DNA from: CAWJTV01 sp963845695
GTDB taxonomy: Bacteria > Planctomycetota > Planctomycetia > Isosphaerales > Isosphaeraceae
Direction: 5' to 3'
Assembly (NCBI GenBank): GCA_963845695.1
Contig: CAWJTQ010000004.1
Location: forward strand, 186,001 to 250,000
DNA length: 64,000 nucleotides
Below are positions 1-10,900 of the stretch, piece after piece (position 1 is the first letter of the stretch; every line of letters starts with the position of its first letter). Position numbers and translations under genes: made by a program. The notes under the pieces were generated by a model. It was not told the origin of the DNA and did no database searches. It was given only the letters and a program-made list of their open reading frames with translations.

Positions 1-454
1 CGCGGACCGCCTCCTCCGCCAGATCGAGCACCTCGTTCAGAGCCGTCGGATCCTCGGGCATATCCTGTCGCACGACGCCGAAGGTCGCGAAGAGTTCCCG
101 CACCGTCGCACCCATCAGGCGGTGCTGGGGCTCGTCGCCGGTTCCGTTCGGGTACGCACGCGCGCTGATGAACATGAGCACGGGGATCCGGAACGGCGAG
201 GCGAGTGATGTCAGGGGATTGACGAGGTTGCCCACGCCCGAATTCTGGATCAAGAGGGCGGCCTTACCGCCGGCGAGCCACACGCCCGCTGCGATACCCA
301 TCGCCGCGCCTTCGTTGGCCGCCATCACGTAGGTGAGCGAGGGATCGCTCGAAATGTAATTGATCGCGTCCTTGAAAGTCGAACACGGAACGCCGGTATA
401 GAAGGAATAACCCTTCGTCCGAAGCAGGGAACAGAAATCGCGAGCAGCAATCAC
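1..454 (-). CDS. ppd: Phosphonopyruvate decarboxylase, N-terminal part (cut by window edge)
   Basis: This TPP enzyme converts phosphonopyruvate to phosphonoacetaldehyde, the step that pulls the unfavourable PEP mutase reaction forward. About 150 residues are visible. They include the family's GVPCSTFKD start, the TPP-binding NEGAAMGIAAG segment, QNSGVGNLVNPLTSL and DEPQHRLMG, all typical of Ppd/Fom2 proteins. I chose the GTG start at 454, which overlaps the stop of the PEP mutase gene (GTGA) and has GGAGG upstream on the minus strand, so translation is probably coupled. The C-terminal half lies outside the window. The assignment is from family resemblance and from its position next to pepM. 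Confidence 0.85.
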   Translation of the reverse strand, partial: MIAARDFCSLLRTKGYSFYTGVPCSTFKDAINYISSDPSLTYVMAANEGAAMGIAAGVWLAGGKAALLIQNSGVGNLVNPLTSLASPFRIPVLMFISARAYPNGTGDEPQHRLMGATVRELFATFGVVRQDMPEDPTALNEVLDLAEEAVR

Positions 455-1306
455 CGTCCTAGCCTCCGGGTTTCGGCCATGCCTTGGAGGTCGAAAATCT
501 CTTCCATGGATGCAATCGCGGACTCGACGGGCCGGGTGGTGCCGGCGGCGAGGATCTGGGCCATCGTCTCTCCCATGGCACGGGTCGCCGAGCGAACTGC
601 GTGATTGGCGTAGATGAGCATCTGAAAGCCCGCGGCGTGCGCTTCCTCGGCCGTGATCTGATAGTACGTGGTGGGGACGGCGATCAGCGGAGTCCGGCGT
701 CCCCAGCTCTGTGCGAACTCGAACACTTCGTCCGGACTGCGCTTTTTCGAATGGATGAGGATCATGTCCGCGCCGGCGTTGACGTAGGCGTGAGCGCGAC
801 GGAGCGCTTCGTGAACTCCAAACCCGGCGATCAGGGCTTCGGTCCGCGCGATGATGATGAAGTCCGGGCATTGCCCGCGCCTCGCAGCCGGCGCGGATCT
901 TATCCGAGAACTCCTCGACCGTGACGAGACTCTGATTCACCGGGATGAAACTATTGGTCTTGGGGAAGGGTTTGTCCTCGATGCAAACCGCGGCGATACC
1001 GGCCGCCTCATACTTGCGGACCAGATGGGCGACGATGGGGGCGTCGCCGAATCCACTATCGCAATCGGCGATGATCGGGACCGAAACCACCTCATTCATC
1101 GATCGAGCGACTTCAAGGTACTCGGTCATTGTGAGAATACTGGCATCCGGTAATCCGTAGCTCGTCGAAATCTCGAAACTGGAGGCCCAGACGGCGTCGA
1201 AGCCGTTTCGCTCAGCCAATTTGGCACTGAGCCCGTTGTGCCCGCCCATCGTGCGGAGCAGTCGCTGTGACTGGAACAGTCGGCGGAGCAGCAGAGCCTT
1301 GTTCAT
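451..1306 (-). CDS. pepM: Phosphoenolpyruvate mutase, one frameshift
   Basis: PEP mutase rearranges phosphoenolpyruvate to phosphonopyruvate and defines phosphonate biosynthesis. The protein is 284 aa after correction. It shows MGGHNGLSAKLAERNGFD, the SSFEISTSYGLPD substrate loop, ADCDSGFGD, a CIEDKPFPKTNSF segment matching the PEP-mutase EDK..PK..S signature, and C-terminally ILIHSKKRSPDEV and VPTTYY. One extra base near 866-869 breaks the frame between ARAMP and FIIIARTEAL; removing it restores a full gene. The ATG at 1306 overlaps the stop of the upstream oxygenase (ATGA) and has GGAGG before it. It is the third gene of a tight four-gene operon. Confidence 0.88.
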
Positions 1307-2732
1307 CCGCGAGCCTCCGGGCCAGAGCCCATGCTGTGGTACCAGCAGTCCGTTTCGGCCACGACTCGCTTCAACGAGTCCGGGCCGAGGATCGACGCTT
1401 CCAGGCGAGTGTCGCCGACCACCTTACCACCGACCCGCAGCAGTAGAAGGCGAGGATGGAAAGTCTCCACCTCGGGAAGGGGAGTGAACCAATGAGGGAC
1501 GAAGGGCCCGGTGCAGAAGGAATCTCCGGGTTGCAGGATCGTCTCTCGTTGAAGTCCTCGGTTCCGCCAGGTCAGGATGACCGGCTCAGGGCCGATGTGA
1601 TAACCATATTGATGGAGTCCGGTCTCGAGTTCGCAGGGTTGGGCAGCGGCCCCGCCCAGGACTTCCAGTTCGAGACTCTTGGAGAACGGGGTGACTGCGC
1701 GAGCCGGCCAGTTCCTTGACGCGATAAGCCGGACGGTTCGAGTCAGGGAGGTGCCATCGTGCCGCGTCGCCGCCGCGGACGATGACCACGCCGTCGGAGG
1801 TGTCCGGGAGTGAGGGGAGCAGTTCTCGAAGGGGCAGGCGCATTGCGCCGGCCAATGCGTTGAGGGCTTCGAAGTCCGCCGCTTCTTCGCCGGCCATCAG
1901 GGATTCCACCCGCGCCCGGCTCAGTCCTGTTGCTTGAGAGAGATATGCCGACGTGTAACTACCATTGGCAGCGTGCATAGCCAGCAAGGAGCCTTGCGCG
2001 GAGGTAGGATTCTCGATCGGCAGCACGAATCGACACGCCTTCTCCTCGCCCAGGAGTCCAAGCTCGTGCTGGGCGTCACCAAGCAGGCGCCCGCCGTACG
2101 TGAGCGCGAGGATCAATCCCCGCTCCGCGGGCCTCCGGACTGCGAAGCTATGACGTGCGAACGGGAGCCCGAATACCGAATCCCCGGTTGACATCGGCGC
2201 GCAGTGCCTTCGGCCACCGTCCGCGTAATAGTAGTTGACCTCGCCAATGAAATAGGTGAATTGATAGAGGAAGTGGCCGTTGTTCCATTGCACCGTGGGG
2301 TTGTCCGCGTCGTTGTCGTCCACCGTGTGGAGCATGCGGATCCACTCGGGCCGGATCATGGCCGCTCGGCTCATGGCGGTGTCGCGGTATTCATAATAAT
2401 CCTTCCCTCCTCTCTGAAAGGTACGGCTGCTCGCCTCCGAGTCCTCCGCGCAGGACGATGATCCCCTCGGGCGCATCGTCCCGGAGGGTGAAGAAATCCC
2501 GCTCGCTCACCGGCCAGATGCGTACTGCCTCTTCGATCAGCTCCATCGGCACGGGACGATCGCCCGCGATGATCTCCCGGATCAAACCGACCTCCACGCC
2601 CAATTCATCGGCGGCGGCCTGTTCGTTGCGTTTCAGGTCATTGATCAGGCCGCGGAAGATGGCTCCGCTCCGTTGAACGTAGGTGTTGACTGTCGATGTC
2701 GGCACTTGCAACGTCTGACTGGCCGGGTCCAT
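1303..2732 (-). CDS. MpnS/HEPD-family non-haem iron oxygenase, candidate methylphosphonate synthase; two frameshifts
   Basis: Members of this family act on 2-hydroxyethylphosphonate: HEPD makes hydroxymethylphosphonate, MpnS makes methylphosphonate. The corrected protein is about 475 aa, the usual length, with an N-terminal HTH-like region (about residues 35-60) and two cupin domains. The first cupin has NNGHFLYQ (His153, Gln157) and, 41 residues on, LPFARHS (His194). This fits the 2-His-1-Gln iron site described for MpnS; where HEPD has its Glu ligand (GDSYVEP) the protein reads GDSVFGLP. The second cupin contains LQPGDSFCTGPFVPHWF. Single extra bases near 2450-2457 and 1708-1715 break the frame. 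I preferred the ATG at 2732 over the GTG at 2744 because of AGGAG placement. Substrate is inferred, not shown. Confidence 0.72.
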
Positions 2733-2737
2733 GGTGA

Positions 2738-3571
2738 TTACCACTCCTGGTCGGTGGCGTAACCGAACTCGATGAGGAGGTCATTCGCCTCCCGCTTGAA
2801 ATAGGCCTTTTCCTCGTCGCTGAGCTGGACTCGCCAACGCGAAGTGGCATCATAGATCGGCTGGCTGATCTGCCACTTTCGCAAAGGACGAAAGTCGGAC
2901 TGATCCGCCGACTCGTTGCGCAACCGCCCTTCTTCTTCGGATATGGGCATTTGTTCCCGGTTGCTCCGCCAGAACTCCAGGACCTCATCCTCGTAGGGCA
3001 ACCCGAGGAAGCCGAAGACCGCCTTCAAAGTCTCTCGGGTCGAGTGGACGACTTCTTCATAGCGGACAATCCTGATGTTCGGCACGTTGAGGAACGGCTG
3101 TGCGACCCGGTTGTCCTGGATCCATCGGGCGACGCCCCGCTCGAAATCCCATCGTTTGCGGATCGAGAGAGCCACGTCCCGGCCGTCGCGCAACACGAAC
3201 AGGAGCTGAGCATCAGGAAACCGGGCCAAGATGGTCTCAATGTCATAAACGTAGGCGGCCATCTTGTTCAACCACCGTTCCGACCCGTTGGCAAGGCACT
3301 CGCGGTCCCAGGCTTCGATCACAGGCTCGCGCTCGTCCTCTGGCAGTCGAAAGAGTTTCATTTCGTCAGGAGTCTTGAGGATCCTCGAGTGCGCTCCGAC
3401 CAGCTCACGTACAAGCGTGGTTCCGCTATGACCACATCCCATCACGAAAATGGGTGGCTTCAGATTCCCAGTCATCGGGCCGCGCCGCTCCCGTTTCATG
3501 ACCAAGGGAGTTTGTGCCTCAAGAGCTTCCTTCCGAAAGGGAATGGGAGAGAACAGGAAGTCCTCGGGCAC
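2738..3571 (-). CDS. Sulfotransferase-family protein
   Basis: PAPS-dependent sulfotransferases move a sulfuryl group to an alcohol or amine. The 5'-phosphosulfate loop GCGHSGTTLVRELVG is visible near residue 45, and VLRDGRDVALSIRKRW plus RYEEVVHSTRETL correspond to the later PAPS-contact region. Length (277 aa, or 245 aa from the internal Met at 3475) is normal. It is the first gene of the phosphonate operon, with its stop only 5 nt before the oxygenase ATG, so it may modify a phosphonate product or the glycan or lipid carrying it; this is inference from context. The GTG at 3571 is the longest start. MTGNLK at 3475 begins just before the conserved domain and is a credible alternative. Confidence 0.75.
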   Translation of the reverse strand: MPEDFLFSPIPFRKEALEAQTPLVMKRERRGPMTGNLKPPIFVMGCGHSGTTLVRELVGAHSRILKTPDEMKLFRLPEDEREPVIEAWDRECLANGSERWLNKMAAYVYDIETILARFPDAQLLFVLRDGRDVALSIRKRWDFERGVARWIQDNRVAQPFLNVPNIRIVRYEEVVHSTRETLKAVFGFLGLPYEDEVLEFWRSNREQMPISEEEGRLRNESADQSDFRPLRKWQISQPIYDATSRWRVQLSDEEKAYFKREANDLLIEFGYATDQEW

Positions 3572-4094
3572 GCGTATCCGAGAGTCTACGCATCGACAAA
3601 GACCGATGCATTGTCAACTCGTGAAGATTATATTAACCTGCGGACCGGGCCGACTAAATAGTCCTGTGGCGAATTTTCGATTTTTTTCTAGGATGGCCAA
3701 ACCTCGGTAATCATGGCCTCTTCACGCCTTCGGAGGGTGACGAATTGCCTGAAGAAGCTTGAATCTTGCTAGTTTTTGTACTTGGCTGTTCGGGAAGCGA
3801 CGGGCGAATCGGCTCAAAGTCGCGTCTCTCGAGGCCATTCTCCCATCCTCGTTTTTTCCCTCCGCTGGGGCGACAGGGTGTGAACGAGGGCCTCTCGCCG
3901 GATTCGACGGAGAGCCTCGGCGGGAAAACCGGCAGAGAATCGACGCGTTGCTGAGATGGGGCTGGTCCTTTGACATGAGCATCGGGTGGTGACGGGGAGG
4001 ACCGTATCCATGGTCGTACTCGCAAGTGGTAAAGTAGGAGGATTGTGGTTCACCTCAGTGGTCCACCGAATCCCGAAGCAGAGAGTGACCGAGC
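3572..4094. other. Intergenic region between divergent phosphonate operon and ATPase gene
   Basis: No convincing gene is seen. The first 130 bases are comparatively AT-rich (runs such as ATTTTTTTC near 3680) and must hold the promoter of the minus-strand operon and probably that of the plus-strand ATPase gene. I could not fix -35/-10 boxes. Confidence 0.4.
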
Positions 4095-6306
4095 ATGATC
4101 AACCCGCAGCGATCCATCCCGGCTTCAGGCGATACCATCCCGGTCGAGATGCGTCCCGGAGAGACTCGCTGGCGGATCCGCAGCGATGTGCCCGGTCGAT
4201 TGCGCCTGTCATCCTGGGTTGGGCCGATCCTTCACGTTCGCCCGACGACTCCGCTCCACGCTTCTAGATATCCGGGGTGTCGCCAGTGTTGAGGTGAGTT
4301 ATCCCACGGCGAAGGTCCTGGTGATGTACGACCCTGCTTCAGTGTCGCGCCAGGACGTGATGGTCGCTTTGTGGGCGGTCGTCAACGACCGATCGGCTGG
4401 GGAACCCTTCGAGCCGGTGCCCCTGGCCGATCTCACCGCTCGTCCGTCGGCGAAGCAACTCTACTACTCCAGCCTCAACCTGGGGCTGGTGGGGCTGGCC
4501 ATCCGTGTGCCGGTGCTCGGTCCCGTCGCTTTCGTCTCCACGCTGCTGGTCGCCGGCAAGATCGTCCTCAGCGGCATCCGAGCCATTGTGGTGGAGCGCA
4601 AGATCAAGGTCGACATCCTGGACGCGATGGTCGTCGCGCTCTTGCTCGGATTCAATCGCCCCCAGGCCGCGGCCGTGATGGCCTGGGTGGTCGATATCGG
4701 CAACGCCATGCTCGAGGCGACGTACGAGCAGTCGCGTAAGCTCTTGACGGATCTCTTTGGTTCACAACCGAGGAAGGCGTGGCTCAGAGCGGGCGGCACG
4801 CTCGTCGAGTGCCGAATTGCGGATCTCCAGAAGGACGACATCATCGAGGTTCAGACCGGCGAAGTGATCCCGGTGGACGGTGAGATCGCGGAAGGCGAAG
4901 CCGTGATCGATCAGCATGTGCTGACCGGCGAAGCGGCGGCCGTCGAGCGCGCAATCGGCCAGCCGGTCTACGCAATGACGATGGTCCTGGCCGGGCGCAT
5001 CGCGGTGCGAGTGCGGGAGGCCGGCGATAGCACTAACGCCGCCAAGATTGTCCAGATCATCAATCACTCGATGGAGCACAAGGTTCGCTTGCAGTCCAAG
5101 GGCGAAGCCTTTGCCGACGGCATCGTCTTGCCCACCATCGGCGTTGCCGGGGTCGGCTACGCGCTCCAGGGCTCGGACGCGATGATAGCGATCATCAATG
5201 CTGACTTTGGCACCGGCATTCGAGTGGCCGCTCCACTGGCCCTCCTTGCCTCGCTCTCGATTGCCGCCCGTCACGGGATCGTGGTCAAGGATGGGGCCGT
5301 CCTGGAGCGTCTTCCGGAGATTGATGTCGTCGTGTTCGATAAGACCGGTACCTTGACTCGAGATACGCCGGAGGTGGGCCGGATCTTCGCCGCTGACGGG
5401 CGTTACTCTCGCGAGCAGGTGCTGGCTTACGCGGCGTGTGCCGAGCGCCGCCTGTCCCATCCCATTGCCCGCGCGATCCTTCGCCGGGCCGAGGAGCTCA
5501 GGCTGGAATTGCCGGAAATCGACAAGTCCAGCTATCGAGTGGGTTTTGGAATCGAGGTCGAAGTCGAGGGCCGAGAGCTGAGGATCGGCAGCCGGCGATA
5601 CATGGAGCGCGAGGGGATGGAGATTCCCCAAGCCCTTCGACAGGAGTTGCCGGGCATCGAGGACCTTGGCCGGTCCACGATCTTCGCCGCCATCGACCAG
5701 CGGGTGATCGGGATGCTCGAATTGCAAGCGAGCGATCGGCCCGAGATCAGCCGGTTACTCGAGGTGCTCCGTCGCGATCGCGGTCTCCACGAGATCCACC
5801 TCCTCTCCGGCGACCATGAAGCGGCCACGCGTTCATTCGCCCTTCGCTTGGGAATCACCGATTACGTGGCCGAGGCGCTTCCCGAAGACAAAGCGGAGTA
5901 TATACGGAGCTTGCAGCGTCGAGGGCTGAAGGTCGCCATGGTGGGGGACGGGATCAATGATTCGGTGGCCCTGTCGCTCGCCGACGTCTCCATTTCCTTG
6001 CGCGGCGGCGCCGACGTCGCCAACGACATCGCCCACATCGTATTCATGGACGGAGACCTGGCCAAGTTCGATCTCCTGTTCCAGATCGCGGAGAGACTGA
6101 ACCAGAACATCCGGCGAAGCCTTTACATGACGGTGGGGGGTAACAGCGTCTTGATCCTCGGGGCGCTCGGCGGCGTTTTCGGCATCGGTTCCTCGTTGGT
6201 GCTGAACAACGTTGTCAACCTCATCGCGACCCTGAACGGCCTGGCACCGCACTACCAAGAGCTTGTGACGGATCCCTATGGTCTACAGGCGTCCTCCCCC
6301 GCCTGA
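4095..6306 (+). CDS. P-type ATPase, P1B-like but without CPx motif; one frameshift
   Basis: Membrane ATPase of the heavy-metal-type family, about 736 aa when corrected. It has an HMA_2-like N-terminus (RWRIRSDVPGRLRL, then GVASVEVSYPTAKVLV), an actuator TGE in HVLTGEAAAVE, the phosphorylation site DKTGTLT, an SHPIA nucleotide-site motif and the hinge GDGINDSVAL. Where P1B pumps carry CPC/CPH in the sixth helix, this protein reads GTGIRVAAPLALL, with no cysteine, so the transported ion cannot be predicted. One extra T at about 4211 (CGCCTG-T-CAT) breaks the frame; without it the sequence continues R-L-H-P-G-L-G-R. The ATG at 4095 is the earliest sensible start. Confidence 0.8.
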
Positions 6307-6313
6307 GCCGGCA

Positions 6314-7237
6314 TCAAAGGGCAGTGGCTTCCACCGCGATACGGAGTCGATCCACATCGATATCGGTCGGGAAGGTGCAATCGGCACCGAGGAGAAACCT
6401 GCGGTCGCCAGCCTCACGGATCACCCGGTGAACCTCTGCCCGAATCTCGGCCGGGGACCCATTGACCATGATCCCTCGATTATCCATGCCGCCGACGACC
6501 GGCCTGGCGAATAAAGCCCGTCCTTCGGCAATCCCCAGTCGATTCTTCGTCACCGCCCAGTTCACGGCGTGCGCGGGGTAGTCGGCATAAAGCGGAAGGC
6601 GGATCGACTCGCCACAGATGTGGAGCAAGTTGAATTCCCCTTTTCCCTCGATGGCGCACAACACCGTCAGGTCGTGGGGCTTCAGATACTCCTGGAATTC
6701 GTCTTCCGTGAACCTGCCGGTCTCCTCGCCGCCTTTGGCGGAAAAATAGATCCCGGCCGCACCGGCCTCGAGGCAGGCCAGTGCATACTGTGCCTGGCTC
6801 TCCGCGATGGCGGCGAGTCCCGTACTGACAGCGTGGGGGTCACTCTTGAGGTGTTCGGTCGCCAGCTTGCCGGCCGTGTCCCGACCATTGGCCTGGAGCG
6901 GGTTCCGGAGAGTCGTGAGGACCAGGCATTCGCCGTCGATCGCGTCGAGGATTCGCCGCAGCTCGTCGAGCTGGTTCTGGTAGAACGGCGAGCTCAACGG
7001 TGCGGGACGCAGCCGCCCCCAGTCGTCGGGAGTCCGGATCTCCAGGCCGGGCTCATACGGATGTTCGTTCATCACTTTCAGATAATCTACACCAGACTTC
7101 TTGAACATATCGATGTGAGCATCTACGGCTGCCCGTCCCCGGGCACGGTCGGACGAGAAGTGGAACCAGAAGCTCGCGGGCACCCGGTCAACCCTGTCTC
7201 CATTCAAGGCATTCCGGACTCGCTCTAGCTTGTTCAT
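6314..7237 (-). CDS. Uroporphyrinogen decarboxylase-family protein
   Basis: A 307-aa protein of the URO-D/methyltransferase fold, starting MNKLERVRNALNG. Visible features are the family opening, GIYFSAKGGEE, the HICGES segment (His and Cys as in corrinoid methyltransferase relatives), GGMDNRG and LLGADCTFPTDID near the end. The set of residues fits the planctomycete URO-D-like group rather than HemE itself, so a haem role is unlikely. The ATG at 7237 follows GGGAGG at good spacing; an in-frame extension to 7360 lacks support. It ends 7 nt from the ATPase stop (convergent). Confidence 0.72.
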   Translation of the reverse strand: MNKLERVRNALNGDRVDRVPASFWFHFSSDRARGRAAVDAHIDMFKKSGVDYLKVMNEHPYEPGLEIRTPDDWGRLRPAPLSSPFYQNQLDELRRILDAIDGECLVLTTLRNPLQANGRDTAGKLATEHLKSDPHAVSTGLAAIAESQAQYALACLEAGAAGIYFSAKGGEETGRFTEDEFQEYLKPHDLTVLCAIEGKGEFNLLHICGESIRLPLYADYPAHAVNWAVTKNRLGIAEGRALFARPVVGGMDNRGIMVNGSPAEIRAEVHRVIREAGDRRFLLGADCTFPTDIDVDRLRIAVEATAL

Positions 7238-7472
7238 GAAGGGAGACCTCCCAGTGAAGGTAAGGTGGTTCTCGACATGTTGTCTCATCGAAAGGAAGGA
7301 TTGCTCCGCGGGACGAGATTGGCCCCTCATGAGTAGACCTCGATCTGATCGCGAACGCAATGGCCTGGAGGACGAATTCGCCGATCGTGATGAGGACCAG
7401 GTATCTCAATGGGATTGACGAATTCGATCGCACGGCCCTTGACTCCGTCCGGGAGTGGCAATACACTACCAC

Positions 7473-7490
7473 ATGGCAATTGATTGCCAT
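7473..7490. promoter_or_regulatory. Palindrome upstream of blaI-like gene, candidate operator
   Basis: ATGGCAAT-TG-ATTGCCAT is a near-perfect 18-bp dyad 55 bases before the BlaI-type repressor start. BlaI/MecI proteins bind dyads in their own promoters, so self-regulation is likely, although the sequence is not the TACA/TGTA box of staphylococci. Confidence 0.5.
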
Positions 7491-7545
7491 TGCCGCCGCG
7501 ACTGTTCGACAGCCGGTTCACGACGCTCGTTCCTGCGAGGGGCCA

Positions 7546-7938
7546 ATGCCACGACCGTATCGGCAAGGGGCGCCGGGCGCCCGCGAACGCCAGATCATGG
7601 ACGCGATCTATGAGCTCGGAGAGGCTTCCGTCGCGGACGTGCTCGCCAAGCTCACGGATCCGCCGACGTACTCGGCGGTGCGGACGATGATCCGGCTGCT
7701 GGAAACGAAGGGACTGTTGCAGCACCGTCAGGTGGGCACGAAGTATGTGTACCGCCCTGCGCACTCGCGCGAAGCGGCGAAACGTTCGGCGCTCAAGCAT
7801 CTGATGCAGACCTTCTTCGCCGGCTCGGCCGCCGATGCGGTGGAGGCGATCTTGCACCCGTCGGTCGCGGAGCTGACCGACGACGATTTCCAACGTCTCG
7901 AACAACTGATCCACGAAGCCCGTGAGAGGGGGAAGTGA
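7546..7938 (+). CDS. BlaI/MecI/CopY-family transcriptional repressor
   Basis: A 130-aa winged-helix repressor: RERQIMDAIYELGEASVADVLAKL forms the first helices, TYSAVRTMIRLLETKGLL the recognition helix and GTKYVYRPA the wing. The C-terminal helices serve dimerisation. In this family, cleavage by an M56 membrane protease releases the DNA, and such a protease gene starts 2 nt downstream. I chose the ATG at 7546 (MPRPYRQG) because homology begins here; a longer frame from 7360 is unsupported. Confidence 0.85.
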   Translation: MPRPYRQGAPGARERQIMDAIYELGEASVADVLAKLTDPPTYSAVRTMIRLLETKGLLQHRQVGTKYVYRPAHSREAAKRSALKHLMQTFFAGSAADAVEAILHPSVAELTDDDFQRLEQLIHEARERGK

Positions 7939-7939
7939 C

Positions 7940-10900
7940 ATGGTCCGTCCGCTGATCGAAGCGATTCTCTCGGATGCGTTCGTCAGGTTCCTCGCCGATG
8001 CGACCATCAAGGCGACGCTGCTCCTGCTGGTGTCGTGGTTGTTCGTTGTCGCCTTGCGGCGCTCGTCGGCCGCTCTCCGTCACCGGATCTGGGCGCTGGC
8101 CCTCGGCGGACTGATCGCGTTGCCGGTCGTGTCGTGGCTGGTTCCCGGCTGGGGTCTGCCAATCTGGCCCGCTCCGGCTCAGCTCGTGGCGCCGATTGGG
8201 GGGGTGTCCGTTAACGAGCCTCCTGTCCTGACAGTGCTGCCGGTCGAGCGGGGCGACAATGGAGTCAGGGCCTTGCCCAGGATGAGCGAAGTCCCCATTC
8301 GCGAGGCCATGGGCCGACCCGAGACGCGATCAGTCCGCGCGTTGACGATCGACGAACCTACGATTTCGCCCGCGGAGGAGCGAGGTGGATGGACGTTGGC
8401 CGGCGGGCTCCTCATGCTCTGGGGAGTCGGGTTCCTGGTCGCCTTGCTGCCGACAATCCTCGGTGTCTTCGCGAACGAATGGACTCGATGGCGGGCGCGC
8501 CGGGTCATCGGCGAGGAGTGGCGGGCGCTGCTCGATACGCTCCGCCGGAGCATGTCGATCGTCCGGAACGTCGAGCTGCTCCAGAGCGAGGCATCGCCGA
8601 TCCCGCTGACGTGGGGCGTCGTTCGGACGGTCATCCTGCTCCCCGACGATGCGGAGGGCTGGCCGCAATCGACGCGACGAACGGTCTTGCTGCATGAACT
8701 GGCGCATATCCAGCGGCTCGACGCAGGCTTTCAACTCATCGGTCGCCTCGCCGCGGCCTTGTACTGGTTCCATCCGCTGGCATGGTACGCGCTCCATCGC
8801 CTGCGCGTCGAAGGGGAGCATGCCTGCGATGACTGCGTGGTCCTGGCGGGCGAGCGCCCCACCGAGTATGCGCGGCAATTGCTCGACCTGGCCCGATCGG
8901 TGCGCATGCCACGGTTTGCGATGGCCGTTGCGATGGCCCGGAGCAACACACTGGAACGCCGGATGAGGGCGATGTTCGATGACACGCTCAGCCACGCGGC
9001 GCTGGGGCACCGGACCGGCCGGCTGGTCGGGGTCGGCGCGGTCCTCCTGGCCCTGATCCTCGCGACGCTTCATCCCGGCCCTCCGGCTGCCTCGTCGAAG
9101 CCACCGGCCGAGACCGTCGGATCGGCGGCCGTGACGTCGTCCGAGTCCCCGGGGAACGAGTCCGGTCAGGTGGTTGGCGAGGGTGTCCCCGATCCTCAGC
9201 CAAAAGGTAACGGTCGGATCACGGGCCGCGTGGTCCGCGACGCCGGGCGAAATCCCGTCGGAGGCGCCGAGGTCGTCCTCTTGCCGCCGCCGCCGAAGGG
9301 CCAGAACGAGTACTACGGAAAGCTGCCCCTCCGCCGGACCACGGCGGATGTCAAGGGAACCTTCTCATTCGACGGCCTGGCCCCCGGGCGGTATCGCGTC
9401 TGGGCCAATCTTGGGAAGCTGACCTCGCGTCCCCGGCACATCCGCGGCGAGGTGGTGATCCTCCCCGAATCGGGCGAGGCGCCGAAAGCCGTCGAGCTGC
9501 GGCTCGTCCCCGGGGTGCGGGTGACGGTCCGGGTGAAGGAGAAAGCCACCGGTAAACCGATCCCCAACGCGACCGTGCAGCCCGGCTGGAGCGACCTCGT
9601 CGATGACTTCACAACCGACCGGGACGGCCAGGTCCAGGCCCAGCCCTTCACTCCCGAGCGCTGGATGCTGGAAGTCTGGGCCGATGGATTCGCCAAGGAG
9701 TCGCGATGGCTGAACCTGGAGAATGGCTCGGATGCCGAGGTGGAGTTCCTGCTCGAGCCCGGCGGCGACCTCGAAGGCATCGTCCGCGACCCCTCGGGAA
9801 AACCCGTCTCCGGCGTCGGCCTGAGCATCTTTCTCGAAGGGAGCAACCAACAATTCGCTTATGTCGAGACGGATGCCGGTGGCCGCTATCAGCTCGACCA
9901 TCTTCCCCTCAACATCGCGCTTCGCATCCTGGAGTTGGGTAAGGGGGATTATATCCACGAAGCGATCCCGATCCGCCTGACCCATCCCAGACAGGAGCTC
10001 AATCTCACGCTCCGACTCCGCCCGCACGGCGGCTCGATCGCGGGCATCGTCCTCGATCATGACGGACGCCCGATCGCCGGTGCCGAGCTGATCAATCCGG
10101 GCAACTCATCAGCGATATCCCGCCGGTCGAAGACCGGGCCGAACGGACGATTCCGCCTCGAGAATCTGTACGCGACCCTCACCGGCAAGGAGGTGATCGT
10201 CCGCGCCAAGGGCCACGCACCCAAGCGGCTCACGGTCGAGCCGGGGCCTGCCGGCAATCCGGCCGAGGTCACCATCGCGCTGGAGCCGGGCCACCGGATC
10301 AAGGGGCGCGTCACCGATGACAAGGGGCGGCCGATCGAAGGGGTGGACGTCTACTTCTCGGGAGGAAATCATGGTGACGAGGGGGGCGGCAAGACCACGA
10401 CCGACGCACAAGGACGATTCGACTTCGATTCCCTCCCGGTCAACTCGCCGTTCGCCTTTGGGAAGCCAGGCGCCCCGCGGCCGACTGGGCCGATCGTGCC
10501 GATCCCCGAGGGCAGCTTGCCGTTCACATTCTATAAGGAGGCTTACTCGGGGATCGAGAATCGGCAACTCCCGCTCGACGGGGACGACGTGGTGACGGTC
10601 GAGATGGCTCCTGCCGGGGTGATCCTCGGCAAGGTGCTCGACGCCACGACGGGCCGGCCGATCCGCGGGTTCAACGTCCAGATCACGTTCTCTCCGAAGA
10701 GACAGCCCGGAGAACCCTCGTCCGGTCTCCGCTCGGATCTCATCAACCCGGGCCAGGTGTTTCAGTCGAACGAGGGGCACTTCAAGCTGGGCGAATTGCT
10801 CGTCGGCATGCCGCTCCAGGTGATGATCTCGGCTCAGGGTTATGAGCGCCACGTGACCGAGCGCGTCGTGGTGGCGGTTCCCAACGAGGCCCCCGTCGAG

